Shown here piece after piece: positions 46,465-56,908 of a DNA stretch of 64,000 bases; positions within the stretch are counted from its first letter, which is position 1; each line of letters begins with the position of its first letter. A program made the translations under genes and the position numbers. The notes beneath the pieces are model-generated. The model saw only the letters and a program-made list of their open reading frames with translations. It searched no databases and was not told where the DNA came from. Source of the stretch: CAYNFR01 sp964396595. Lineage in GTDB: Bacteria; Bacteroidota; Bacteroidia; Chitinophagales; Saprospiraceae. Where the stretch lies: assembly GCA_964396595.1 (NCBI GenBank), contig CAYNFR010000001.1, positions 305,987-369,986 of the forward strand, in the 5' to 3' direction.

Positions 46465-46881
46465 TTACGCCCAATATGTTGAATGCATTGTTTTCACATC
46501 TAAAAGTGTTTTATCGCGGTATAGTTGAAAGCGTTCACACAATTCTACAGATATAATGCTTTTCGTCGCAGCCTGCTTAAAAACGTCTTTAAAAGATAAT
46601 AAGTCTGCAGCAACACTAGTGTGAAAGTATGGTTTTAAGACCTTTCCCAAGCGTTTTCCGCAATGCTCTAAGATGATTTCGAACGCCTTGACGCATGCAG
46701 AACGATATCGATCATGTGCTATAGCCTCATTCTCTGATAACAAAAGTAGTTCATGTGCCTTTGTCAAATAACTTATGCATCTCTCTATGTAGAGAGTATT
46801 GATTATAGACACATTCAAAAGCAGAAACTTGTAACTGATTGTTTCTGTGCGAACGAACACGAAAATATTACACACCGACAA
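46465..46881 (-). CDS. HEPN/HI0074-like nucleotidyltransferase substrate-binding protein (orphan, divergent)
   Basis: The protein has 138 residues. The core DRYRSACVKAFEIILEHCGK, then SFKDVFKQAA and CERFQLYRD, follows the pattern of the HI0074/HEPN partners of small nucleotidyltransferases. The end is altered. Where relatives have RDNRNNTAHDYG, this reads RDKTLLDVKTMHSTYW, with three extra residues between Arg and His. No MNT-type nucleotidyltransferase is adjacent, so this looks like an orphan or decaying toxin-antitoxin half. The N-terminal 30 residues are hydrophobic and the start may be further in. Confidence 0.5.
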   Translation of the reverse strand: MSVCNIFVFVRTETISYKFLLLNVSIINTLYIERCISYLTKAHELLLLSENEAIAHDRYRSACVKAFEIILEHCGKRLGKVLKPYFHTSVAADLLSFKDVFKQAATKSIISVELCERFQLYRDKTLLDVKTMHSTYWA

Positions 46882-47068
46882 ATTAATCGTTAACTAGACG
46901 ACAGAGGTGATTTTGATAATTCAATTAAACCCAGAAAGTCTTAATAGGTAATAAGCCAAAAACACAACATAAAATGATATAAATAGTCCTCGCGTACAAA
47001 TCGAACAAAAAGCAATAGCCTGACGCGGCAAAAAGAGCTAATTTCGCGGCTTTTTATTTCTTACGGTT

Positions 47069-48688
47069 ATGATAACAGTCTCAGACTTGTCCATTCAGTA
47101 TGGCAAACGAGTATTATTCGATGAAGTAAACCTCAAGTTTACAAATGGTAATTGCTACGGCGTCATAGGCGCCAATGGGGCGGGAAAATCCACGTTTGTC
47201 AAAATTCTCTCAGGCGAAATTGACCCCACAGGAGGATCATTTTCCATCGAACCGGGGAAGCGAATGGCCGTTCTTAAGCAAGATCATTTCGCCTATCAAG
47301 ACGAGCAAGTCATTAATACAGTCATGATGGGTCATGATCTCATGTATAAGATCATGCAAGAAAAAAACGCTATCTACATGAATCCCGATGCGTCAGAGGA
47401 GGATGGATTAAGAGCAGCAGAACTGGAGAATCAATATGGCGAGATGGGCGGATGGGAAGCAGAAAGCGCCGCAGGAGAGCTTCTCAACAACCTGGGAGTG
47501 CCGGTCGAAGATCATTATAAACTAGTAAAAGAACTAGACGCCGCTAAAAAAGTAAAGGTGCTCTTAGCGCAAGCACTATTTGGTGATCCGGATATACTCC
47601 TCCTCGATGAGCCTACTAATGACCTTGACGCTGAGACGGCGACGTGGTTATCAGACTTCTTGGCTGATTTTAAAAACCTCGTTATTGTCGTATCTCACGA
47701 CAGGTATTTTTTAGACATGGTGTGTACGCACATGGTCGATATAGACTTTAAGCGCATACGCATCTTTACGGGCAACTACACATTCTGGTACGAGTCAAGC
47801 CAATTAATGGCGCAGCAATTAGCCAACAAAAACAAGAAAACAGAACAAAAGCGCCAGGAAATGATGGAGTTTATCCAGCGGTTTTCAGCCAATGCTTCTA
47901 AATCTAAACAAGCTACCAGCCGCAAAAAAGCTCTAGATAAACTGAACCTAGAAGACATCCAGCCATCCACTCGAAAATATCCTTTTATCCACTTTAAACC
48001 AGAACGAGAACCCGGCGACCAAATAGTCAAGATTACAAAACTTGGCAAAAAAGGGGAAGACGGACAATGGATTTTCAGGAATGTCGATCTCATGTTTAAT
48101 AAACAGGATAAGGTAGGATTATTGAGTAAGGATTCGGGCAGAACTACGGCGTTTTATGAAGTGCTTTCCGGCGACCAAGAAGCAGATGAAGGACAGATAG
48201 AGTGGGGCCAGACCATAACCAAAGAGTACCTTCCCAATGACAACTCCTCTTTTTTTACGGGAGATCAGAATCAAGAACTTATGGATTGGCTGCGCCAATA
48301 TTCTAAAGATAAAGACGAACAATTTATCAGGGGCTTCTTAGGTCGGATGTTATTCAGTGGAGAAGAAGTGTATAAGAAAACCGGTGTGCTTTCGGGAGGC
48401 GAAAAGGTAAGATGCATGCTATCTAAAACCATGCTTAAGTATCCTAACTTTTTACTTCTAGACGAACCAACCAACCATCTTGATCTCGAATCCATAACAG
48501 CATTAAACAATGCCCTCAAGGAATTTCCCGGCAATCTCTTTATGACCACTCACGACCATCAGTTATTACAGACGGTCTGTAATCGTATTGTCGAAATAGG
48601 ACCAAATGGCACGATCGATCAGCTGATGGACTTTGATGAGTATATAAGATCCGAGAAAATAAAAAATCTGCGAGAAAAAATCTACTAG
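47069..48688 (+). CDS. ABC-F family ATPase (YbiT-like)
   Basis: This soluble twin-ATPase of 539 residues belongs to the ABC-F group that acts at the ribosomal E site. Walker A of the first domain is GANGAGKST (34-42), with LLLDEPTNDLD as Walker B. The first signature is degenerate (KELDAAKKVKVLLAQALF). The second domain has a degenerate Walker A (LLSKDSGRTTAF) but an intact LSGGEKVR and LLLDEPTNHLD. These departures are usual for the YbiT subgroup in Bacteroidota. The inter-domain linker at about 248-300 is Lys/Gln-rich. Confidence 0.92.
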   Translation: MITVSDLSIQYGKRVLFDEVNLKFTNGNCYGVIGANGAGKSTFVKILSGEIDPTGGSFSIEPGKRMAVLKQDHFAYQDEQVINTVMMGHDLMYKIMQEKNAIYMNPDASEEDGLRAAELENQYGEMGGWEAESAAGELLNNLGVPVEDHYKLVKELDAAKKVKVLLAQALFGDPDILLLDEPTNDLDAETATWLSDFLADFKNLVIVVSHDRYFLDMVCTHMVDIDFKRIRIFTGNYTFWYESSQLMAQQLANKNKKTEQKRQEMMEFIQRFSANASKSKQATSRKKALDKLNLEDIQPSTRKYPFIHFKPEREPGDQIVKITKLGKKGEDGQWIFRNVDLMFNKQDKVGLLSKDSGRTTAFYEVLSGDQEADEGQIEWGQTITKEYLPNDNSSFFTGDQNQELMDWLRQYSKDKDEQFIRGFLGRMLFSGEEVYKKTGVLSGGEKVRCMLSKTMLKYPNFLLLDEPTNHLDLESITALNNALKEFPGNLFMTTHDHQLLQTVCNRIVEIGPNGTIDQLMDFDEYIRSEKIKNLREKIY

Positions 48689-48883
48689 ACAAGGATTCTG
48701 GCTACGAAGCGGGGTTTGAACGTATCGTATTCTATCCTAAAGTACGTACATCATACACTAAAGAATGATTTTTTCGTTAGTAACTCATTGAATTAAAAAG
48801 CGACTCATTTCGACTCGGTTGAATTTTAACTAGGATCACCTTTAATGTACAAAAAACGATCTCTACGAGGAGTTTTATAACGC

Positions 48884-51800
48884 ATGAATTGTAGTTTTAC
48901 GCAAGTCATAAGAAATTCTATACTCGTCATTTGCGCAATGGCCAGTATCCTACATCTCGGAGCAACCGCCGGACCCACTGCTGAGGCCCGCTTTGTATAT
49001 GTGGCTGTCGACTCTATTCCCATAAAAGATAACAAAGGAGATTTTCTAACAGATCCCAATAAAAACCCCTTTGACATTAAGCCATCTATCATCGAATCTA
49101 CAGTAGAGTACGATTTTGAAGTAGGCAAGTATGTCGTCATGGAGAAAATAGGCAACGAATACTATCGTACCCCGACGTATCTAACCATGGAAGAGTATCT
49201 GGAGTGGCAGAGAAAGAAGCAAGAAGAGGATTTTCTAAAAAAACTCGCAGGTATAAAAACAAGGGACTATACTCGGGGCCTACAATTAGACCCCATGTCT
49301 AAGGTGGATATTGAATCATTGCTTCAGGATAGACTTTTCGGGGGTACTGATATCACCATAAAACCCACAGGAAATATAGATTTGACCTTCGGAGGCGATT
49401 ATCAGCGTGTTCAAAACCCCAATATCGGATTGAGAGCACAAGAGATCAGTGGCTTTAATTTCGATATGAACATAAACATGGGCGTCGAAGGAAAGATAGG
49501 AGACAAGATGAATCTGGGCTTCAACTTTAACTCTAGAGCCGCATTTGATTTTGATAACAGACTTAATCTGGGTTATCTAAGTGATGCTTTTGATGAAGAT
49601 GACATCATCAAAGCCATAGAAGCAGGTAACGTAAGTATGCCACTTAAAACGCAGCTTATTCAAGGCCCACGAAACTTATTCGGCCTAAAAACAGAATTAC
49701 AATTTGGCAAATTTTTTCTTACCGCCCTGGCTGCTCAAAATAGATCAGAGTCAAAGGGCATCACACTAGAGAACGGAAAGCTTATTCAAGACTTTAATCT
49801 CCGTCCGGATGACTATGATGAAAATAGACACTTTTTTCTATCGCATTATGATCGTGATCTGTACGAATCAGCCCTTCAGAACATTCCTCAGATTCGTTCC
49901 TTAAAGCGAATAACAAACATAGAAGTATGGGTAACCATAGATCAAAATGCGGACTTGCGGAATGCTACCACTGTGGCAGCCATAGCCGATCTGGGAGAAT
50001 CCGATCTACGTAGATTTAATGATCCAAATACACGCTGGCAACCCACTCCGACACCGACTAACCTTATGGATGTGGATGGACGAACACTTCCGGAAAATAA
50101 AAACTCCGACCTCTTCAGGTCCTTAATCAGCGATACAGAAACACGTAAAATTATCAACGTCGGCAACAACCTGCAAAGGCAATATGGATTGACCCAAGTA
50201 AGAGACTTCGAGGTGCAGACCATGCGCAAATTAGACCCGACCGAATATACCGTTTATCCACAGACCGGATTTATTTCACTACGCACCAGATTGAGACCTA
50301 ACCAAGTGCTGGGGGTTTCTTATGAATACACTTATTCTGTTAATGGAAGCCAAATTTATAAAGTAGGAGAAATCTCCAATGAAAGTAATCGCAGCGGCTT
50401 GACGGATCAAGGTTTACCCGAGCCTAGAGATGTCGTTTATGTAAAAATGCTAAAGAGCAGCAACCAAGTTCCAGGCATTCCTTCTTGGGATCTGATGATG
50501 AAAAATGTTTACTCACTTAACACGGCCCAATTAACAGAGGACGAGTTTAAGTTTGACATATTTTATGAGGACTTCGGTAGCGCAACTTTACTGAGATATA
50601 TTCCGGAACCGGGGTTTCGCAGAATACCGCTATTGAACTTTTTTCTACTAGATAAACTAAGTAAGTATGGGGATCCTCAAGAAGATGGAATCTTTGATTT
50701 TATCCCGGGGATCACTGTAAACCCCAACACGGGGTCCATTATTTTTCCTGTGCTGGAACCTTTCGGATCTTCGTTGTATGAACTCTTAGGCCAAAATGAT
50801 CAGCTTTACGAGAAGTATGGTTTTCCGGAATTATATAGCAACACCATAACACAAGCTAGACAAACGCTAGATAAAAACCGCTTTCTTATCCGGGGACAAC
50901 TGAAATCAAATCTCTCTTCAGAGATAAGCCTCGGCGCATTTAATATACCTCGAGGATCTGTAACCGTAAGAGCCGGTAGCCAGCTGCTAAGAGAAAACAT
51001 TGATTACGATATAGACTATGGTATAGGAAGACTGAAAATATTAAATGAATCCTATTTACAGTCAGCCACGCCTATACATGTTCAATTAGAAAACCCGGGC
51101 TTGTTTGGACTACAGCAAAAAACAATGATCGGAGCGAGAGGGGAATATCGATTTAATCAAAACTTTTCACTCGGAGCGACTTACATGAGATTGTTTCAAC
51201 GACCCTTTACCCAAAAAGTCAATCTCGGAGAGGATCCTATAAACAACAGGATGTTCGGCCTTGACTTGAATTATAAAACAGAGGCGCAGTTTCTAACTAA
51301 TATGGTTGACGCGCTTCCCTTTATCAGTACGAACGTTCCTTCAACGCTAAGCCTCACAGCTGAGTTTGCCGCAATAAAGCCGGGACAAAGTCGCGCTATC
51401 AATGTACCCGGAGATGATGACCCCGTCGTCAGTATAGACGACTTTGAAGGAGCGGTTGCCGCTATCTCTATAGGTTCAAGACCAAATCTATGGTCATTGG
51501 CAAGTACGCCATCAGTGTTTCCGGAATCCGAACTAACAGACAATCTCAACTATGGCGCTAACAGAGCCTTATTGTCGTGGTATGTTGTAGATGACAGAAG
51601 GGTCAGAACACAAGCAGATGAAGCCGATCCGTATTCGAGACTGATAAATCAGAATGAATTATTCGACCGTCCGATCGATGTCACACAGATCCCTGACTTG
51701 TTCACATTTGATATAAACTTTTATCCCGAAGAGAGAGGCCCCTATAATTTTGATTTGCCTGGAGGTACGTCCTATTCTTCGGGTATAGAATATGACGAAA

Positions 51801-54800
51801 ACACACAACAGATCAAGCTACTCAATCCGCGATCGCGCTGGGGCGGGATCATGCGATTTTTGCCTAACAACGATTTCGAATTAGCTAACTACGAATACAT
51901 CGAGTTCTGGATGTTAAACCCATTCATGAATCGTCGTGGGTCAGAGCAACCCGCCAATGAAAATGGTCTCATCGTCTTCAATCTGGGTAATGTATCAGAG
52001 GATATTATGAAGGATGGTCTTCAGTTTTATGAAAATGCTATCCCCATTCCGGGTGAAACGATACCCACACAGCCCACAAACTGGGGAGATGTGCCGCTAG
52101 CCATACCCAATGTGCGAGGATTTGACCTTCAAAATCAACAATTGCAAGACAAAGGACTTGATGGTCTCGATGATGAAGCAGAACAAGTAAAGTTTCGTAA
52201 CTACCTGGAAGCAGTAAGGACAGCGTTTCCTAGAGCCAATCTATCTGACGACCCGGCCAACGACAACTTTCTCTCTTTCTTAAGCCCCGAGCTCCCTAGT
52301 GAGCTACCCCTTACAGAAAAATATAAGCGATTCAATGGTACACAGGGTAACGCGCCTATACAAAGTGAAAGAATAGGATTAGGAAATCCGGTGCCAGATA
52401 GCGAAGATCTTAACGAAAACAGATCATTAGAGCAAAGCGAAAGCTATTATGAATATGTGTTGCAGGTAAGTAATGACAATGGCAGAATTCGACGTGCGCA
52501 GAATGACTTTATCACAGATGAAAGAACCATCTTCAATCCCACGACCAATGAGCCCGAAGTGTGGTATCGTTACCAGATTCCGGTAATGACTGCGGGCACG
52601 TCAATCGGAGGAATCCAAGGCTTCAGAAGCATTCAATTCATCCGCATGTATATGACGGGATTCCGTGCCGCGAAGACATTTAGAATGGCGGATTTTGAGC
52701 TAGTACGTAACTCTTGGCGACGACTTGATATTGACCCCACATGTCTCGGTGATGCGCCAGGCGGCACAATAGATTTTATCGTCAACGAAGTAGGTCTGCA
52801 GCGTAACGGTGCAAAGCAGCCATTTAACTACGTGTTGCCCCGAGGTATTAAACAAGAGCGAATATTTAACACCTTTAACAACTTGTTACAGGACGAAAAC
52901 TCGATGAACATTAACGTTTGTAACTTTCCCGATAGCTGCGAAGCAATGATTTCGAAACTTATAGATCTGGATTTACGGCTGTATAAGAAATTACAAATGT
53001 TTGTTCATGCCGAAGCAAAAGGAATCGAGCCTGTGGAAGATGGAGACCTGTCTGTATTTGTAAGGTTCGGCAAAGACTTTTATAATAACTACTACGAATA
53101 CGAAGTACCTCTTGTATTGTCCGACTCTTTAGCAATACGCAATATCGACAAAAACACAGACTTCATGGGCTACACAGATGAAGTATGGAGGCCGGAAAAC
53201 ATGTTGGACTTTCCCTTGAGTTTATTTACAGATGTCAAGTTACAACGAAACCAACTAAACATCCCTATACCGGATATTTATGAAATTGATAACCCAGATC
53301 ATCCCACAGCAAAAGCCAAGATAAAAGGCAACCCCAGTCTAGGTTATATAAAGGGGATTATAATAGGTGTTCGTAACAGGTCGAAGAAGGAACGACCTTT
53401 ATGTGCCGAAGTATGGGTAAATGAGCTACGCCTTAAAGGCGTTGACAATAATGGCGGAACGGCAGGCTTGGCACGCGTGGATTTGCAGTTAGCTGATCTA
53501 GGAAATATAACATTGAGTGGCAACTTCAGTACAATAGGCTTTGGACAGATCGAAGATCAAATACAAGAAAGAAGACAAGACAGATTGCTTGAGTATGATT
53601 TTGCAACCAATCTTCAACTCGGAAAATTCTTGCCCCAAAAGCTAAACATCAGTGTACCATTCTATTATCAATTCGGAAGATCTATAAGCGACCCAAGATT
53701 TGACGCCTACGAACTCGATGTAACAAAAAAGCAGCTCCTTGAGAATCCTAATTTGAATGAAGCCCAGCGTCTGGACATTGAAGAAAGAAGTCGGGAGATA
53801 ACCACAACATCGTCCATCAACTTTACCAATGTTAAGAAAGAGCGTTCGAAACAAAGTACACCATTGCCATGGGACATCAGTAATGTTAGTGTCAGCTATT
53901 CGCATGCTAGAATAAAACGTACAGACCCTATTATCAAAGAGGAGAAATCAAGCGATCAAAGAGGAGACCTATTATATGCTTATAATGCGAGACCATTAAA
54001 TATTCAACCTTTCAAAGGCTTAAAGCCCAAGGCACTTAGGTTAATTAAAGAATTTAACTTCAACCCCGTCCCCAATGCGATCGGTTTCACATCGCAGATG
54101 CGTCGGTATAGAAATAGCAGACTATATAGACTACCTGATCCGACAGAAGGCTTTGAATACGTATTTGATGATCAGCGATTTGACTGGACAAGATCCTACA
54201 ATGTCGCCTGGGATTTGTCACGTTCATTGCGATTTAATTATAATGCTTCAGCGCTTTCGATAGTCGATGAATTAAAGCAAGTGGGTGTTGCCCCGACAGC
54301 AGATGAAAGAAGGTGGGAAGATCCATTTGGAGTCGATGTGTCTGACGAGATTATGACAAACCCCGGTCGCCCGGGTCAGTATCGCAATGACAACCTCAGA
54401 AATCTCGGAAGGATTAAAAACTTTTCGCAAGGCATATCGCTGAATTATAGCGTACCATTTAATTATATACCCGGGATGGATTGGATAACAGCCAGAGCAT
54501 CGTATAATGGAGATTATACCTGGTCAGGGGCGTCCTTGGCTACGATAGATCTAGGTAACGTAATACAGAACAATCAGACCAGAACGATCAATGCGGGCTT
54601 CGACTTTCAAAAACTATATGAAAAAGTAAAATACTTTAAACAACTCGAAGGGCGCAATACCCGAGCAAGTCCCAGTAGGACAACGGCCAGAGGAGGAGCA
54701 ACATCTTCAGAAAGCAGTGGACAAAAGTCTAGCGAAGAACGTACGATTAGCGCAGCAGAGAAATTCTTTTTAAGACCGCTTCTGTCTCTCCGTAATATAC

Positions 54801-56242
54801 GCTTGAATTATCGAGAAACCTTGTCAACAGCGGTGCCGGGCTTCGTCCCGTCTCCCAAAAACCTCGGATTGGCAGGAGCAGCTCCGGGTTGGGGCTTTGT
54901 GATGGGTATTCAACCGGATATCAATATCGAAAATCCCAACAATTTCCTCCGCAATGCAGCCTCAAGGGGATGGATAACAGCAAACCGATTTCAGAACCAA
55001 CAAGTTCTTCAGAATTCCAATCAGACATATGATGCCGATATAGAAATCGAGCCTTGGAAGGATTTCCGTATTGATGTTAAAATGCGCAAAACATTTGTAA
55101 TCAATCATGCCGAAGACTTTATCAACGTATCAGCAGATCCTAACTCGCCCGAATTCAAACAACTCGCCTTGCGTGACATAGGAAGTTTTGACATCACATA
55201 TTGGGGCCTAAACACCCTGTTTGATAAAGACATTAATGGATTATTCAAGAGATTTGAGTCTAACCGTATCACTATTTCCAACAGACTACCCAATGACACA
55301 ACAGACCCTCATGAAACAGATCAGGGTTACAGAAAAGGTTATGGACGCCAACAAGTAGAGGTTTTAATCCCTGCTTTTCTAGCGGCCTATACCGGGCGAG
55401 ATGCAGAATCTGTAGCACTAGGCCTTGTGGATGATGTGGCTAATCGAGGATTTTTCCCGAGGCCCAACTGGACACTTAATTATAATGGATTGTCACGGCT
55501 CCCCGGCCTTAATAAGCTATTCAGCAGCTTCACGCTCAAGCATGGATATAAGGGCACCCTAAGTGTGAGCAGATATGAGACCGATCTACAATTTCAACCA
55601 CAGGATAGGTTTTTTATAGACCCTGATATCGTTACACGCAATTACTTTGCAAGGTTTGAGATTCCTGATATTATTATAAATGAACAATTTCAGCCGATCA
55701 TTGGGATAAACTTCAAGACCGTCAACAACTTGACGATTAACTATGAGTATTCTAAAACGCGAATGTTGCAATTATCCAGCGGTATCGGTCAGCTATCTGA
55801 ATCACAGGGAACAGAGTTTACCATCGGGGCAGGATGGACATTTGATGATGTCGTTATAGGCTTCTTAACAGGGGGCAGACAGAACAGAAGACCAAGTCGT
55901 AATCGACAGCAAGAAGAAAGCAGCAGCGAGGGAACACAAGGAAGACAGACAGCACCAAGTAGAGGCGGTGTATCCAATGATGCGCATCGATTAGTTTTTG
56001 CCTTTAATCTACAAATGCGGGATGATGTAACATTCATTCATGAGTTGGATAGTGGCACAACAGCACGACCGACGAGGGGATTAAAATCTATAAGGGTTAA
56101 TCCCACGATAGATTATGACATCAACAAAAATTTTACTTTGCGCTTTTTCTTGGAATATAATAAAACAGAGCCTTATCTCTCGACGTCTTTTCCCATTACC
56201 AATGTAAGAGGCGGTCTGACAGCTCGCTTTAATTTAAACTAA
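48884..56242 (+). CDS. sprA: SprA/Sov, outer-membrane translocon of the type IX secretion system
   Basis: SprA forms the very large beta-barrel pore through which type IX cargo leaves the cell. The protein has 2,452 residues, the family's size. It has a signal peptide (about 1-30), then GLQLDPMSKVDIESLLQDRL and repeated beta-strand segments (MNLGFNFNSRAAFDFDNRL). Family landmarks include QKTMIGARGEYRF, AVAAISIGSRPNLWSLAS and RPLCAEVWVNELRL. Two Ser/Arg/Gln-rich linkers are at about 1925-1955 and 2335-2370. The C-terminus ends in a barrel strand (TARFNLN). GldB in the window supports a motile or T9SS-active cell. Confidence 0.95.
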   Translation: MNCSFTQVIRNSILVICAMASILHLGATAGPTAEARFVYVAVDSIPIKDNKGDFLTDPNKNPFDIKPSIIESTVEYDFEVGKYVVMEKIGNEYYRTPTYLTMEEYLEWQRKKQEEDFLKKLAGIKTRDYTRGLQLDPMSKVDIESLLQDRLFGGTDITIKPTGNIDLTFGGDYQRVQNPNIGLRAQEISGFNFDMNINMGVEGKIGDKMNLGFNFNSRAAFDFDNRLNLGYLSDAFDEDDIIKAIEAGNVSMPLKTQLIQGPRNLFGLKTELQFGKFFLTALAAQNRSESKGITLENGKLIQDFNLRPDDYDENRHFFLSHYDRDLYESALQNIPQIRSLKRITNIEVWVTIDQNADLRNATTVAAIADLGESDLRRFNDPNTRWQPTPTPTNLMDVDGRTLPENKNSDLFRSLISDTETRKIINVGNNLQRQYGLTQVRDFEVQTMRKLDPTEYTVYPQTGFISLRTRLRPNQVLGVSYEYTYSVNGSQIYKVGEISNESNRSGLTDQGLPEPRDVVYVKMLKSSNQVPGIPSWDLMMKNVYSLNTAQLTEDEFKFDIFYEDFGSATLLRYIPEPGFRRIPLLNFFLLDKLSKYGDPQEDGIFDFIPGITVNPNTGSIIFPVLEPFGSSLYELLGQNDQLYEKYGFPELYSNTITQARQTLDKNRFLIRGQLKSNLSSEISLGAFNIPRGSVTVRAGSQLLRENIDYDIDYGIGRLKILNESYLQSATPIHVQLENPGLFGLQQKTMIGARGEYRFNQNFSLGATYMRLFQRPFTQKVNLGEDPINNRMFGLDLNYKTEAQFLTNMVDALPFISTNVPSTLSLTAEFAAIKPGQSRAINVPGDDDPVVSIDDFEGAVAAISIGSRPNLWSLASTPSVFPESELTDNLNYGANRALLSWYVVDDRRVRTQADEADPYSRLINQNELFDRPIDVTQIPDLFTFDINFYPEERGPYNFDLPGGTSYSSGIEYDENTQQIKLLNPRSRWGGIMRFLPNNDFELANYEYIEFWMLNPFMNRRGSEQPANENGLIVFNLGNVSEDIMKDGLQFYENAIPIPGETIPTQPTNWGDVPLAIPNVRGFDLQNQQLQDKGLDGLDDEAEQVKFRNYLEAVRTAFPRANLSDDPANDNFLSFLSPELPSELPLTEKYKRFNGTQGNAPIQSERIGLGNPVPDSEDLNENRSLEQSESYYEYVLQVSNDNGRIRRAQNDFITDERTIFNPTTNEPEVWYRYQIPVMTAGTSIGGIQGFRSIQFIRMYMTGFRAAKTFRMADFELVRNSWRRLDIDPTCLGDAPGGTIDFIVNEVGLQRNGAKQPFNYVLPRGIKQERIFNTFNNLLQDENSMNINVCNFPDSCEAMISKLIDLDLRLYKKLQMFVHAEAKGIEPVEDGDLSVFVRFGKDFYNNYYEYEVPLVLSDSLAIRNIDKNTDFMGYTDEVWRPENMLDFPLSLFTDVKLQRNQLNIPIPDIYEIDNPDHPTAKAKIKGNPSLGYIKGIIIGVRNRSKKERPLCAEVWVNELRLKGVDNNGGTAGLARVDLQLADLGNITLSGNFSTIGFGQIEDQIQERRQDRLLEYDFATNLQLGKFLPQKLNISVPFYYQFGRSISDPRFDAYELDVTKKQLLENPNLNEAQRLDIEERSREITTTSSINFTNVKKERSKQSTPLPWDISNVSVSYSHARIKRTDPIIKEEKSSDQRGDLLYAYNARPLNIQPFKGLKPKALRLIKEFNFNPVPNAIGFTSQMRRYRNSRLYRLPDPTEGFEYVFDDQRFDWTRSYNVAWDLSRSLRFNYNASALSIVDELKQVGVAPTADERRWEDPFGVDVSDEIMTNPGRPGQYRNDNLRNLGRIKNFSQGISLNYSVPFNYIPGMDWITARASYNGDYTWSGASLATIDLGNVIQNNQTRTINAGFDFQKLYEKVKYFKQLEGRNTRASPSRTTARGGATSSESSGQKSSEERTISAAEKFFLRPLLSLRNIRLNYRETLSTAVPGFVPSPKNLGLAGAAPGWGFVMGIQPDINIENPNNFLRNAASRGWITANRFQNQQVLQNSNQTYDADIEIEPWKDFRIDVKMRKTFVINHAEDFINVSADPNSPEFKQLALRDIGSFDITYWGLNTLFDKDINGLFKRFESNRITISNRLPNDTTDPHETDQGYRKGYGRQQVEVLIPAFLAAYTGRDAESVALGLVDDVANRGFFPRPNWTLNYNGLSRLPGLNKLFSSFTLKHGYKGTLSVSRYETDLQFQPQDRFFIDPDIVTRNYFARFEIPDIIINEQFQPIIGINFKTVNNLTINYEYSKTRMLQLSSGIGQLSESQGTEFTIGAGWTFDDVVIGFLTGGRQNRRPSRNRQQEESSSEGTQGRQTAPSRGGVSNDAHRLVFAFNLQMRDDVTFIHELDSGTTARPTRGLKSIRVNPTIDYDINKNFTLRFFLEYNKTEPYLSTSFPITNVRGGLTARFNLN

Positions 56243-56568
56243 GGCATAATTGGTGTAATCCGAAAAGCATGAATACGGTAATTGTTTGCGAAAGACCCTT
56301 AAAGGGACGAATTGTTATAGCCAAGGGTGAAGCCCTAGTTTAAAAACGAAACACCGCTCAAATTTTGGTGAGATTTTCGGACGAGTCCTTGGCCGAGCAA
56401 AAATCATAACAAAATCAAGGAGTAAATAGCTCGTAAATGCCACCCAAAGTTAAAGGCTGAAAGAAAGCAGAGATAGAGACAAAAGTGCATTTAGTCTTAC
56501 ACTCCCTTTGCCGGTCTCTTTGCAAGAGTGAAAGGAGCGTCCTATCTTTAAGGCTCAATAAAACTGTT
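56243..56568. other. Long leader/spacer upstream of the mutL region, unexplained
   Basis: There is no credible ORF. Several short self-complementary stretches occur: AGGG/CCCT around a pentaloop near 56325, GGAC/GTCC near 56377, and CTCA/TGAG around AATTTTGG near 56355. The texture (dense short stems, AAAACGAAACACCGC) resembles small intergenic repeat families in Bacteroidota, but I cannot identify one. It may be a leader of the 56569 gene. Confidence 0.3.
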
Positions 56569-56874
56569 ATGGGCTTTCTTAACTTTGGCAGTCGTATTAA
56601 ACATCGGAAGTTCGACTATATACCTAGGTATTATGACCCAGCTAAAGAAGAGCTCGAACAACGCCTTAAGCGATATAAAAGAGAAGGTGATGAAAAGGAG
56701 CTGCTTAAAGAAAGAATAAGAGGTGGGTTTAAAAGAAAGTATTCGACGAGTAGTACAACAGGAGCAGGAGCTCAACGCAACAAGATTCTGTTATTGATCA
56801 TAGTTATATTATGTGCCCTCACGTATATACTTCTGACAAAACACCTACCATTGTTGATTAAATTGTTGGAGTAA
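56569..56874 (+). CDS. Small single-pass membrane protein upstream of mutL
   Basis: This 101-residue protein starts at MGFLNFGSRIKHRKFDYIPRY. The longer in-frame start at 56485 adds 28 residues of unlikely composition. A basic, charged region (about 20-75) precedes one transmembrane helix (about 77-95) near the C-terminus, so it is tail-anchored. A protein with the same start and layout is commonly found next to mutL in Bacteroidota. The function is unknown. It lies 34 bases upstream of mutL. Confidence 0.75.
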   Translation: MGFLNFGSRIKHRKFDYIPRYYDPAKEELEQRLKRYKREGDEKELLKERIRGGFKRKYSTSSTTGAGAQRNKILLLIIVILCALTYILLTKHLPLLIKLLE

Positions 56875-56908
56875 TCCTTAATAACGGGCACTTAAGATAC
56901 TAGATTTA

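Noticed and set aside
48097..48160. Degenerate Walker A of the second ABC-F domain as a sign of a broken gene.
   Set aside because: The frame is intact and, as I recall, related YbiT-type ABC-F proteins in Bacteroidota share this feature.
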